A stretch of 64,000 bases of DNA from Sphingobacterium thalpophilum (lineage in GTDB: Bacteria > Bacteroidota > Bacteroidia > Sphingobacteriales > Sphingobacteriaceae), in NCBI GenBank assembly GCA_945868825.1, contig CAMBMM010000001.1, positions 248,001 to 312,000 of the forward strand, written 5' to 3'. The notes below the pieces were generated by a model. The model ran no database searches, had not been told where the DNA came from, and saw only the letters and a list, made by a program, of their open reading frames with translations. The position numbers and the translations under genes are program-made. Below are positions 18,353 through 27,494 of this stretch, one piece after another. The stretch's first letter is position 1; the number at the start of each line of letters is the position of its first letter.

Positions 18353-20974
18353 ATGAAATTACATGTACTTGCCTATACCTTTTTTATTGGTCTATTGCTT
18401 ACTGGCTCAGCCTGTAAAAAAAGTCCTTCGGGTGCTGGAGGTGAACCCACTCCAGTTACACCTGTGCCAACCACTGATGTAGGCTTATTAACCGTAAGCC
18501 CTGCTTTCCCGGTAGATAATGCTCCAGTAACCTTAACCTTCGATGCCAGCAAAGGCAATGCAGCATTAAGTGGTTTTGCAGGTGATGTGTATATGCACAT
18601 TGGCGTAATTACTGATCAGAGTACTGGCCCAGTCAATTGGAAATACGTAAAAGTAAGTTCTTTTACCACGGCCGATGCTTCCGTAAAAATGACTTCAATA
18701 GGAGGAGGGAAGTACCAATTTACCCTAACACCCCGTACATTTTTTGGCGTACCTGCCGGCGAAAAAATCTTACAAATTGCCGTATTGTTTAGAAGTGCCG
18801 ATGGGGCTGTGGTAGGTAGAAATTCGGATGGAAGCGACATATTTACGCCTATTTACGAATCTGCGCCGCTACAAGTTAAATTCGCATCACCCGAATTTGA
18901 ACCGATGTTTGTTCCAAAAGCAGTTTTGGGCGTATTGACTGTAGGCGGGACTTTGCAGGTGAAAGCACTCTCTAGCCGAAGCGCAAACCTAACCCTTAGC
19001 CTTAATGGACAATCTTTTGCTACAGCCACCGCAGCTACCAGTGTAACGGGTACAGCTACAATCACCGCCAATGGCATTCAACAAGTTAAAATTTCTGCTG
19101 TAGAAAATGGAGTAACCGTTGAGCGAACCTTTGAGTTTATTATAAATGGTACCCCAACTATAGAAGCCTTACCTGCCGCAGCTACAAAAGATGGCGTAAA
19201 TATCATCAATAACGGTACCTCTGCTATTTTTAATTTTACCGCTCCTGGTAAGGGTTCAGTGTATCTTATTGGCGATTTTAACAATTGGGCACTCAGCAAT
19301 AGCTATGCCCTTAAACGCACCCCCGATGGCACCCGTTGGTGGATACAAATAGATAACTTAAACCCACAAACCGAATATGCCTACCAATATTTTGTGGATG
19401 GTAATTTGCGCATTCCAGATCCATATACCGAGAAAATTTTGGATCCTTCTAATGATGCCTATGTAACCGCATCGGTCTATCCGAATTTAAAAGCCTATCC
19501 AGCTGGTAAAACTAGCGGATTGGTTTCTACCTTTATACCTAGCCCTAGTGCTTATTCTTGGCAGATAGCTAATTTTAGTCGGCCAGCAAAAACAGATTTG
19601 GTGATTTACGAAATGCACATCCGCGATTTTGTAAGCGAACACAGTTATGCCGCCGCACTTGCTAAATTAACCTACTTAAAAAACTTGGGTATAAATGCCA
19701 TTGAACTAATGCCCGTAAACGAATTTGAGGGCAACAACAGTTGGGGATACAATACCTCCTTTTATTTTGCTGCCGATAAATATTACGGAACCAAACAAGC
19801 CCTCCAAAACTTTATAGACGAATGCCATAAAAAAGGCATCGCTGTAATTATAGATATGGTACTCAACCATTCCTTTGGCCAATCGCCTATGGTGCAATTG
19901 TATTGGGATTCTGCCAATAACCGCCCCGCAGCAAACAACCCCTGGTTTAATACCGCCGATAAGCACCCCTATGGTGTAGGCTACGATTTTAACCATGGCA
20001 GTGCCGATACCAAGTATTTTTCTAAAAAGGTGATGAAATTTTGGATAGAAGAATATAAGGTAGATGGTTTCCGTTTCGATTTATCCAAAGGCTTCACGCA
20101 AAACTTTACCAATGATGTAAACGCCTGGGGCCAGTACGACGCTTCTAGGATAGCCATATGGAAAGAGTACAATGCCTACATCAAATCGGTAGATCCGAAT
20201 GCATACGTAATTTTAGAGCACTTTGCAGCCGATAGTGAGGAGAAAGAATTGGCTGCAGATGGCATGATGCTTTGGAACAATGTTACTGGGCCTTTTAAAG
20301 AAGCCAGCATGGGTTGGTTGGCCAATTCTAATTTCGGACGCATTTTATTCGATCAGCACAGCGGATTCACCAGCAGCCAACAAGATAAATTAATAGGCTA
20401 CATGGAAAGCCACGATGAAGAACGTGCCATGTATAAAAATCTAAACTTTGGCAATCAAACAGGTACGTACAACATAAAAAATGATTTAAGTACCTCTTTA
20501 GCCCGTCAAGAAATGACTATGGCCTTTATGCTCTGCGCACCCGGACCTAAAATGATTTGGCAATTTGGCGAATTGGGCTACGATATAAGTATCGACCAAA
20601 ATGGCCGAACAGGAGAAAAACCCGTACTGTGGAATTATTTCAACGATGCATCAAGAAAAGCCCTCTATGATGCCTTGGCTAAAATTATCAAACTACGCAT
20701 AGCACAACCGGTATTTCAAACTACTAATTTCAACAGCGGTTTTGCAGCTGCCGACGGCATAAAATACCTCCGCTTATTTGGTAGCGGCGGGGTCAATGTA
20801 GTGGTAGTAGGTAATTTTAATGTAACGCCTCAAACGGCAAACTTTTCTTTCCCGGCAAACGGCACTTGGTACGATTTTATGAACCCAGGCCAAACAGAAA
20901 CCATTTCGGGTAATTACGCCAAAGTGCTTGCCCCAGGCGAATACCACATTTACACTACCGTAAACTATAACTAA
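18353..20974 (+). CDS. Lipid-anchored GH13 amylase with N-terminal DUF4961 and E-set domains
   Basis: The 873-residue protein has a lipobox (TGSAC, Cys21) and a Pro/Thr-rich linker. A DUF4961-like domain follows (about 45-175, including VSPAFPVDNAPVTLTFDASK). Next come an Ig-like stretch (about 185-265) and an isoamylase-N/CBM48-like domain (about 285-375: FTAPGKGSVYLIGDFNNW). The GH13 barrel spans about 410-780, with nucleophile Asp576 in FRFDLSKG, acid/base Glu622 in ILEHFA and Asp688 in YMESHDEER. A C-terminal beta domain closes it. The anchor suggests a membrane-attached enzyme, functionally like SusG though of different architecture. It is the last gene of the operon and is followed by a terminator. 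Confidence 0.87.
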   Translation: MKLHVLAYTFFIGLLLTGSACKKSPSGAGGEPTPVTPVPTTDVGLLTVSPAFPVDNAPVTLTFDASKGNAALSGFAGDVYMHIGVITDQSTGPVNWKYVKVSSFTTADASVKMTSIGGGKYQFTLTPRTFFGVPAGEKILQIAVLFRSADGAVVGRNSDGSDIFTPIYESAPLQVKFASPEFEPMFVPKAVLGVLTVGGTLQVKALSSRSANLTLSLNGQSFATATAATSVTGTATITANGIQQVKISAVENGVTVERTFEFIINGTPTIEALPAAATKDGVNIINNGTSAIFNFTAPGKGSVYLIGDFNNWALSNSYALKRTPDGTRWWIQIDNLNPQTEYAYQYFVDGNLRIPDPYTEKILDPSNDAYVTASVYPNLKAYPAGKTSGLVSTFIPSPSAYSWQIANFSRPAKTDLVIYEMHIRDFVSEHSYAAALAKLTYLKNLGINAIELMPVNEFEGNNSWGYNTSFYFAADKYYGTKQALQNFIDECHKKGIAVIIDMVLNHSFGQSPMVQLYWDSANNRPAANNPWFNTADKHPYGVGYDFNHGSADTKYFSKKVMKFWIEEYKVDGFRFDLSKGFTQNFTNDVNAWGQYDASRIAIWKEYNAYIKSVDPNAYVILEHFAADSEEKELAADGMMLWNNVTGPFKEASMGWLANSNFGRILFDQHSGFTSSQQDKLIGYMESHDEERAMYKNLNFGNQTGTYNIKNDLSTSLARQEMTMAFMLCAPGPKMIWQFGELGYDISIDQNGRTGEKPVLWNYFNDASRKALYDALAKIIKLRIAQPVFQTTNFNSGFAAADGIKYLRLFGSGGVNVVVVGNFNVTPQTANFSFPANGTWYDFMNPGQTETISGNYAKVLAPGEYHIYTTVNYN

Positions 20975-20991
20975 TAGCTATTATCTAACTA

Positions 20992-21028
20992 AAAAAAGCC
21001 TTTCCTCTATTCGGGGAAAGGCTTTTTT
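20992..21028 (+). terminator. Rho-independent terminator of the starch operon
   Basis: A perfect 14-bp inverted repeat (20992-21005 with 21015-21028) with a 9-nt loop contains GCCTTTCC paired with GGAAAGGC and ends in a run of six T. It lies 18 nt after the last amylase stop codon. Confidence 0.85.
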
Positions 21029-21057
21029 GGTTAAATATTTTTTAACGTGTTTGTTTT

Positions 21058-21235
21058 ACCTTTTTGCTTGATCAAAAAGGTAAGAAAAACTCAAGGCAGA
21101 ACGATGCTTCTGCGCTCAGGCCTTTACGCTGGCCCGCCGTTCTGCCAGGCTTGGCTTTTTATTGCTTGCCTTTTGTCACCCTGAGCTTGTCGAAGGTTAT
21201 TACCTGCTTCGATAGGCTTAGCATGATACATAGTC
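21058..21235. repeat. Multi-hairpin intergenic repeat element (REP-like)
   Basis: Three inverted repeats follow one another. ACCTTTTTG pairs with CAAAAAGGT at 21058-21081 around the palindrome TTGATCAA. GGCAGAACG at 21095-21103 pairs exactly with CGTTCTGCC at 21138-21146. A looser pair is CCTGAGCTTGTCGAAGG near 21179 with CTTCGATAGGCTTAGC near 21207. The wording (TTTTTGCTTGATCAAAAAGG and CCTGAGCTTGTCGAAGG) resembles intergenic repeats seen in many Bacteroidota genomes, as I recall them; copy number in this genome cannot be seen. The stretch codes for nothing recognisable and sits between two convergent operons. Confidence 0.6.
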
Positions 21236-21332
21236 AAGCTTTTTAACGAATAGTATCACCATCAACAGGGCTAGAACATCATTTTGGAAATAATCTACCT
21301 AGGAACAGTATGTTTGGATATTCTTTGGGCAC

Positions 21333-21368
21333 AAAAAAACCGCCCCAATTTCTCGGGACGGTTTTTTT
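21333..21368 (-). terminator. Rho-independent terminator of susCDE
   Basis: Inverted repeat 21333-21346 with 21355-21368 has one mismatch and an 8-nt loop. Read on the minus strand, it gives a GC stem followed by seven T, 15 nt after the susE stop. A run of seven A on the other side could let it act in both directions. Confidence 0.8.
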
Positions 21369-21383
21369 AGTAAATGCTAAGTC

Positions 21384-22508
21384 TTACAGTTTAGTTAACT
21401 TATATTTTTGTTTACCGTAATTTCTAAAGTCAACTTCAATTTTATAGCTTCCTGCAACGGTAACAGGAATGTTGTTGTTGCTTAAGCGATCTAATACACC
21501 ATCGGCATTACCATCTCCAACATCTTCTCCCCAACTATCATTAGGTCTGAATTTTAATTCACCTGCAACAAGGGCTATGGTAAGCTCTAATGTTCCTGTT
21601 ACCGGGTTGTAAACCAAGTCGGTATCACCGCCCCATCCTGTTGGAGTAGCACTTCCAATAACTCCCCAATTTTTTGGGCTAGCTTTGTAGGTATCGGTAT
21701 TGTCATCAAACTCTACTAAATAATAACCAGCACCTAGAATTTGGGCATTAGCGCCACCGCCTACAGTACCGGTATTTACACCACCAGCATCTACACCGGT
21801 ATTTACACCACCTAAATCACCAGACCAAGATGGTCCCGGTACAAATTTAAATTCGTTTACCGCATCAGGGAAATATGCAAAACCTTTGTAAACTTTATTG
21901 TCAAAAAGGCTCATAATTTGAGGCGCAGTTGCTGGATTCCAGCCGTAATCAGCTGTTGGGTTTGAATAGAAGCCTTTTACAACTACACCACCAACTGTTG
22001 GATCTTTTTGATGCGCACCGGCCAGATACCATGTAGGATATACGATGATGATTTCATACGGTGTAATGGCCACGGTTTTTACATTAGAATAAACAGGAGC
22101 AATGCTAGTGTTTACCACTGCTTTCACTCTAAATTCTACGTTGGTAGAAACTGCGTATGGGTAACCGGCAATATTTAACAAGGTGTTAATTTCCTCTACG
22201 GTATATCCAAGCGTTAATTTACCGGCATTAATAGCTACATCTTTTGGTGTAGCAAAGTTGGTGCCCGCTTTTGCAATTTGTAGCGTATAATTAACAGCAG
22301 ATTTAAATCCATAATCTGCGGCTGTCCACGTAAGGGCTACAGCAGCATTGGCTTTGTTAGCCGCTGTTAAAACTAGTGTGGTAGCAGATGAGCTTAGTAC
22401 AGGTGCCTTTGCATTGGCAATCGTAGTTAAGGTCTCATCTTTTTTACATCCCCATAGCGCTACGCTAAAGAATGTAAGTACGAGTAATTTATTGACTATT
22501 GTTTTCAT
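21384..22508 (-). CDS. susE: SusE-family outer-membrane starch-binding lipoprotein
   Basis: The 374-residue protein has a lipobox (ALWGC, Cys21). The SusE N-terminal domain follows (about 35-155, beginning APVLSSSATTLVLTAANKANAA with VALTWTAADYGFKSAVNYTL). Then come two beta-sandwich modules like the starch-binding repeats of SusE/SusF (about 155-270 and 275-374, each with a WYLAGAHQ- or WGVIGSATPTGW-type opening). SusE binds maltooligosaccharides at the cell surface and assists the SusCD complex. It is the last gene of susCDE, 51 nt after susD; no separate susF is present in the window. Confidence 0.88.
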   Translation of the reverse strand: MKTIVNKLLVLTFFSVALWGCKKDETLTTIANAKAPVLSSSATTLVLTAANKANAAVALTWTAADYGFKSAVNYTLQIAKAGTNFATPKDVAINAGKLTLGYTVEEINTLLNIAGYPYAVSTNVEFRVKAVVNTSIAPVYSNVKTVAITPYEIIIVYPTWYLAGAHQKDPTVGGVVVKGFYSNPTADYGWNPATAPQIMSLFDNKVYKGFAYFPDAVNEFKFVPGPSWSGDLGGVNTGVDAGGVNTGTVGGGANAQILGAGYYLVEFDDNTDTYKASPKNWGVIGSATPTGWGGDTDLVYNPVTGTLELTIALVAGELKFRPNDSWGEDVGDGNADGVLDRLSNNNIPVTVAGSYKIEVDFRNYGKQKYKLTKL

Positions 22509-22559
22509 ATAAACGTTGTTTAACCGGAGGATTTATGGCCTCCGGTAGTTTTACAATTT

Positions 22560-24137
22560 TTAGTTAGGGTTTTGGGTTAAGTTCGGGTTTGCTACCAACT
22601 CGTCTGACGGAATTGGGTATACACTTCTCCAGCTTTCAACACCTTTACCGGCCTTTAAATCACCTTTCCACGGCCATAAATACGTAGCATCGGTAAATTT
22701 ACCAAAACGAATTAAATCCGTTCTGCGGTGACCTTCCCAATACAATTCACGAGCACGCTCATCTAAAATGAACGGTAAGGTTAAATCAGCCTGAACAATT
22801 GCTGCAGCCACTGCACGTGTACGTAACATGTTGATGTACGTAACAGCTGTGGTTAAGCTACCACCAGATCCACCACGCAATGCAGCTTCGGCATAAATTA
22901 AGTATTGTTCGCCTAAACGGAATAGTGGAAAATCGATATCCATCCAGGTTAGATTTGATCCTGCAGTACCATCTGATTTAATGTTTTTAAATTTAGTTAC
23001 ACCATAGCCATCAGTAAAGGTTCCAATCTCATTAATTTCTATAGATTGACCTGCTGTATGGAATTGAGAACGTTGATCTAAAGTACCTGTAACATCAGGG
23101 AATAAGTTAGGCAGGTTTTTGGTTGTACGTAAACCACCCCAACCACCATCAACACCAAATGCTGCTGCTGACATACTTCCACCTACAGATGCGTGCGTTA
23201 GAAACGTAGTGCCGCCCCAGTTTTGGGTTTTTAAACCATCGAAGTTAATGGTAAAAATAGCCTCGGTATTGCCAACGTTGTTATCTGCACGCATAATTTT
23301 GCTGTAATTAGACAAAAGCGTATATCCACCTAGCGTAATTACTTTGCTAGAATAGGTAATGGCTTCGGTGTATTTAGGCGTACCGGTATATACGGCTGCA
23401 TTTAAATACAATCTGGCTAATAAAGCCCAAGCCGCTCCTTTATCTGCTCTACCGTATTCGTTGGTTTTTGGAGCAGGCAATAAAGGCTCAATAGCCAATA
23501 ACTCAGATTGTATATAATTAAACAAATCTGCTTTGGTGGCTTGTTGCGGTAAAGCAGCACCCAATGCATCAGCATCGGTTACAAATGCCGGGCGGCCAAA
23601 TAAATCTAATAAAGCCCAATATTGGAAAGCTCTAATGAAACGAGCTTCTGCTCTGTATTTACGAATATTATCCGCATCGGCTCCGCTAATGCCTCTTTCG
23701 GCTAATTTAGCGTCGCTAGATTGACGAATAAAGTCGTTAGCAACTGTAATTTGGTAGAATGAGCGGTAGTATAAGCCTTTTAAGAAAGGGTTATTGGCAG
23801 ACCAGTTCATTTTGTGTAAATCTGGCAATCCAGCATCGCCCCAACCAACTACCGCTTCATCTGTAGGTAATTCTTGGAACTTCCAGAATAAACGCAAGAA
23901 ATCAGAGAAACCTGCATCTATACCTTGGATATCACCACTATTAGGACCTTGGTTACCCGTGGTTGCAAAGGCACCGTAAACCTTAGCAAAGGCTGTTTTA
24001 TAACCTGCAGCCGTGCTGTATACTTGTGCCGAAGTAATGTCGTTTGTAGGCAACAAGTCTAATTTATTAGTACAAGCGGTTAAGCCAATGCTTAGGCCTA
24101 TGCTTACTAATGCTAATTTGAAATAATTCTTTTTCAT
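22560..24137 (-). CDS. susD: SusD/RagB-family starch-binding outer-membrane lipoprotein
   Basis: The 525-residue protein has a lipobox (IGLTAC, Cys22) and the SusD fold. The N-terminal TPR-like region follows a LDLLPTNDITSAQVYSTAAG opening. The C-terminal conserved segment is FILDERARELYWEGHRRTDL followed by IRFGKF. Members form the lid of the SusC barrel and capture glycans at the surface. It lies 27 nt after susC and 51 nt before susE. Starch as the ligand is inferred from the adjacent GH13 and GH65 genes. Confidence 0.93.
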   Translation of the reverse strand: MKKNYFKLALVSIGLSIGLTACTNKLDLLPTNDITSAQVYSTAAGYKTAFAKVYGAFATTGNQGPNSGDIQGIDAGFSDFLRLFWKFQELPTDEAVVGWGDAGLPDLHKMNWSANNPFLKGLYYRSFYQITVANDFIRQSSDAKLAERGISGADADNIRKYRAEARFIRAFQYWALLDLFGRPAFVTDADALGAALPQQATKADLFNYIQSELLAIEPLLPAPKTNEYGRADKGAAWALLARLYLNAAVYTGTPKYTEAITYSSKVITLGGYTLLSNYSKIMRADNNVGNTEAIFTINFDGLKTQNWGGTTFLTHASVGGSMSAAAFGVDGGWGGLRTTKNLPNLFPDVTGTLDQRSQFHTAGQSIEINEIGTFTDGYGVTKFKNIKSDGTAGSNLTWMDIDFPLFRLGEQYLIYAEAALRGGSGGSLTTAVTYINMLRTRAVAAAIVQADLTLPFILDERARELYWEGHRRTDLIRFGKFTDATYLWPWKGDLKAGKGVESWRSVYPIPSDELVANPNLTQNPN

Positions 24138-24164
24138 ATCTAATATTTTTTAATTCTATAGGGA

Positions 24165-27100
24165 TTAAAAATCAAGGTTCAAACCTAAAGACATAATACG
24201 AGGTCTTGGGTAGAAATTGTTGTCGATACCGCCACCAATTTCTGGATCTAAGCCTTTGTATTTAGTAATGGTAAACACGTTTTGAACGCTTGCATTTACA
24301 CGTAAGCTAGCTTTATTGCCTAATACCTTACCCACGTTGTAGCCAAAATTTAGGTTATCCATTTTTAAGAAGGAAGCATTTTGTACGTAATAATCACTTT
24401 GTAATTGATTTACGCCACCAGTAATTCCGTTAAATTTGGTGTCTAGGTAGTTTGAAGAAGCGTTGCCTAAATAAGTAGCTAAGCTAGATATAGAGGTATA
24501 ACGTCCTTGGGCACTGTATACGTTGTTATACATGTAGTTGCCAATGCTAGCCCTTAAAATAAAGCCCGCATTCCATTTTTTGTACGTAAAGTTTGAGGTT
24601 AAGCCCAAAAATGCTTTCGGATCAGCACTTTTATATTGGTACAAATCTTTATCGTTAATGGTACCATCACTATTTCTATCTACCAATAAGCCTTCAATAG
24701 GTTTGCCAGCTGCATCATAAACTTGTTGGTATACGTAGAATGCACCTCTGTTGAAACCAACCGAGTTAATTAAAATGGTATTACCTACACCACCAGAAAT
24801 ACCACCGAATTTATTTCCTGGGTAGTTCGGATCTGGAGCTATGGTTAAGTTAGTTATGGTGTTTTTGTTTACGGTAGCGTTTACACCTAAATCCCAAGTA
24901 AAGTTCGAATTGCGAATCACTTGACTGTTTAGGTTAATTTCTACCCCTTTGTTTTCCATATCACCTACGTTAGCTATCACTTGGTTAGAGAAGTTAGCAC
25001 CTGCCGGTTGGCCAATTAAGTTTAACAAATCAGAAGTTTTCTTGTTGTACACATCTACACTACCCGTAATGCGGTTGTTAAATAAACCGAAGTCTAAACC
25101 GGCATTAAAGGTTTCTGTTTGCTCCCATTTACGATTACTGTAATAGCCGCCTGGTGAGTACATGTTGTAGAAAGTGCTACCAAATTGATACATGCTCTGA
25201 TTAGAACTTAGGTTATAGTACGATAAGTAATCGTAGTTACCAATACCTTCTTGCTGACCGGTGATTCCGTATCCTAAACGTAATTTCAAATCAGAAATTA
25301 CTTTAGAGTTTTTCAAGAAAGATTCCTCGTTAATTTTCCAAGCAAAGGCTGCAGAAGGGAAAACCGCATAACGATTTTCTGGAGCAAAACGAGATGAACC
25401 ATCTCTACGAACCGAAGCAGTTAATAAGTAACGGCCTTTAAATGCATAGTTAACACGACCATACATAGATAACATTCTGTTTTCAGGAATGTCGAAAGCA
25501 AAGTTTGGAGTGTTTACAACGGTACCGTCAAATGTTTTGTCGGCAAAGTTGTTGTTTTTGGTTTTAAATTGTTGGTAAGACCATCCAGCCACAACATCTA
25601 ACTTACTTTCTATTGAAGGTAATTCTTTGCTGTATGCTAAATAGTACTCCATCAATATATCGGTACGAGTTTGCTTGTATTGGTTGTTTACACCACCTTT
25701 GTATACGCCGCCGCCAGCATTAAAGCGTTTGAAACTCGAAGCTGCGTATTCTGGAATAACTATGGTGCCACTACCTTCAGAGATATCGTAACCAATGTTT
25801 GCATGTGCACGTAAATCGGTTAAGAAAGGCATTTTTAGATCTAATTCTAAGTTACCAATACTACGTTTAGCGGTACCGTTATCTTGTCTTAAGTCTAATA
25901 AAGCCAATGGATTTCTTGGAGCTAATGCCGCAAGACCTGTAACTGCATTTGCTGCATCTAACCATTCGTAGTAACCGCCAAATCCGCCAATATAATTAGC
26001 TGGAGTAGCGAATACTGGTTTGGTTGGATCGAAAAATATAGCAGAACCGATAGCACCTTGATCAGCAAATCTGCTTTTGTTCACAGATCCTTTAAGGTTT
26101 AAATTTACTTTTAACAAATCGTTAAGGAACGTAGGGCTTAAGTTTAAACCTACCGAGTTACGCTCCAATTTACCCGTTTTTAAGGTTCCGTTTTGTTTTA
26201 AGAAACCATAAGAAACACGGTAAGGAATGTTTTTAAACGATCCAGAAATACCTAAATTATTATCGCTAGTTAAAGCGGTATTGTAAATTTCATTTTGCCA
26301 ATCGGTATTAGCAGAACCTAATAATGCTTTTTGAGCATTTGTACCATAGGTGTTTACCACATCGCGTAATTGACGGGCAGAAAGTACATCAACCGTGTTT
26401 ATGTTTTCAGAAACACTAGATTGAGAGCTGAACGTGAAGCTAGGTTTGCCAGCACTTCCTTTTTTGGTGGTAATCATAATTACACCGTTAGAAGCTCTAG
26501 AACCATAAATAGCTGCAGCCGAAGCATCTTTTAAGATGTTAAAGCTTTCGATATCGTTCGGGTTGATTAATGCCAAGGCATTGGCTGCACCAGCAACACC
26601 ACTTTCTGATAACGGAACGTTATCAATAACGATTAATGGGTTGTTACTTGCGTTTAATGAAGCACCACCACGAATACGAATCGTACTACCAGAACCCGGT
26701 GCACCACCATTTGAAGTGATTTGAACACCAGCTACTTTACCGGCAATTAATTGCTCTAGTGTAGTTATTTGGCCCTTAACGAAATCTTTTGAACTAACAG
26801 TAGTAATACTACCCGTTAAGTCAGATTTCTTTTGAGTACCGTAACCTACCACTACAATTTCGTTTAAGCTTTCAGCACTAAGTTGTAATGAAAACTCTAC
26901 GCGAACATCGCCTGTAACGTTTACTGTTTTTTCAGAGGAGGTATATCCAACAAAGCTGACTGTAAGGGTTACAGTACCATTGTTAACTCCACTTAATTTA
27001 AAATTACCATTAGCATCAGTTGAGGTGCTTGTGCCAGTACCTTTAATAGATACTGAAGCGCCGGGAAGTGTTTTTTTGGATTCATCCGTAACACGACCGC

Positions 27101-27188
27101 TGATACTTCCGGTCTGTGCTGTTGCTAACAAGGTAGCAAACAGGAATAAGCCAAGAAGACTAAGCTTCATGAAGTAAACTTTTTTCAT
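24165..27188 (-). CDS. susC: SusC/RagA-family TonB-dependent outer-membrane transporter
   Basis: The 1007-residue protein has a signal peptide, a carboxypeptidase-D regulatory-like domain (about 27-110: GSISGRVTDESKKTLPGASV), the TonB-box-like junction LNEIVVVGYGTQKKSDLTGS, a plug domain (about 120-235: AAAIYGSRASNGVIMITTKK) and a 22-strand-type barrel ending in LGLNLDF with a terminal aromatic residue. It would import maltooligosaccharides energised by TonB-ExbBD. It is the first gene of the minus-strand susCDE operon. There is no anti-sigma or hybrid two-component gene beside it, and no N-terminal STN signalling domain, so regulation through FecI/FecR is unlikely. Confidence 0.94.
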   Translation of the reverse strand: MKKVYFMKLSLLGLFLFATLLATAQTGSISGRVTDESKKTLPGASVSIKGTGTSTSTDANGNFKLSGVNNGTVTLTVSFVGYTSSEKTVNVTGDVRVEFSLQLSAESLNEIVVVGYGTQKKSDLTGSITTVSSKDFVKGQITTLEQLIAGKVAGVQITSNGGAPGSGSTIRIRGGASLNASNNPLIVIDNVPLSESGVAGAANALALINPNDIESFNILKDASAAAIYGSRASNGVIMITTKKGSAGKPSFTFSSQSSVSENINTVDVLSARQLRDVVNTYGTNAQKALLGSANTDWQNEIYNTALTSDNNLGISGSFKNIPYRVSYGFLKQNGTLKTGKLERNSVGLNLSPTFLNDLLKVNLNLKGSVNKSRFADQGAIGSAIFFDPTKPVFATPANYIGGFGGYYEWLDAANAVTGLAALAPRNPLALLDLRQDNGTAKRSIGNLELDLKMPFLTDLRAHANIGYDISEGSGTIVIPEYAASSFKRFNAGGGVYKGGVNNQYKQTRTDILMEYYLAYSKELPSIESKLDVVAGWSYQQFKTKNNNFADKTFDGTVVNTPNFAFDIPENRMLSMYGRVNYAFKGRYLLTASVRRDGSSRFAPENRYAVFPSAAFAWKINEESFLKNSKVISDLKLRLGYGITGQQEGIGNYDYLSYYNLSSNQSMYQFGSTFYNMYSPGGYYSNRKWEQTETFNAGLDFGLFNNRITGSVDVYNKKTSDLLNLIGQPAGANFSNQVIANVGDMENKGVEINLNSQVIRNSNFTWDLGVNATVNKNTITNLTIAPDPNYPGNKFGGISGGVGNTILINSVGFNRGAFYVYQQVYDAAGKPIEGLLVDRNSDGTINDKDLYQYKSADPKAFLGLTSNFTYKKWNAGFILRASIGNYMYNNVYSAQGRYTSISSLATYLGNASSNYLDTKFNGITGGVNQLQSDYYVQNASFLKMDNLNFGYNVGKVLGNKASLRVNASVQNVFTITKYKGLDPEIGGGIDNNFYPRPRIMSLGLNLDF

Positions 27189-27494
27189 GTAATTTATTGT
27201 TAGTTAATTGATTGGTTAATTTATGTAAATTGTTACATCTACACTAAGGAATAAAATTACGGCTATTTATAACAAATGCAAATTATATTTTATGATTTTT
27301 GATAATATTTTTCAACATCTCGTGTTTAAATAAATTTAGGTTTAGGCTATTTTAGTCCATTCTATATGGATTTTACTTTTTTGTAGAAATAAGTAAACAC
27401 GTTAGCATAGCATGCTCATACAATTAGCTGTGTGTGATTTTGTTGTATTTAGAACCTCCAAAGCTATGTAATTAAAGCTCTTTGTGTTAATCTA
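27189..27494. other. Intergenic region upstream of susC
   Basis: This 306-nt AT-rich stretch contains no gene or clear hairpin terminator. It should hold the susCDE promoter. The closest match to the -7 element on the minus strand is TATAATTTG near 27280, one base longer than TAnnTTTG, so it is not called. An 8-bp palindrome AGCATGCT lies near 27409. No regulator gene or convincing operator was recognised. Confidence 0.5.

Noticed and set aside
21058-21246. Short open frame across the repeat element
   Set aside because: It is a 60-codon frame through hairpin DNA; its composition and lack of start signals make a gene unlikely.
27380-27420. Possible operator palindrome (AGCATGCT) upstream of susC
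   Set aside because: Eight bases is too short to be distinguished from chance, and no regulator gene is near.
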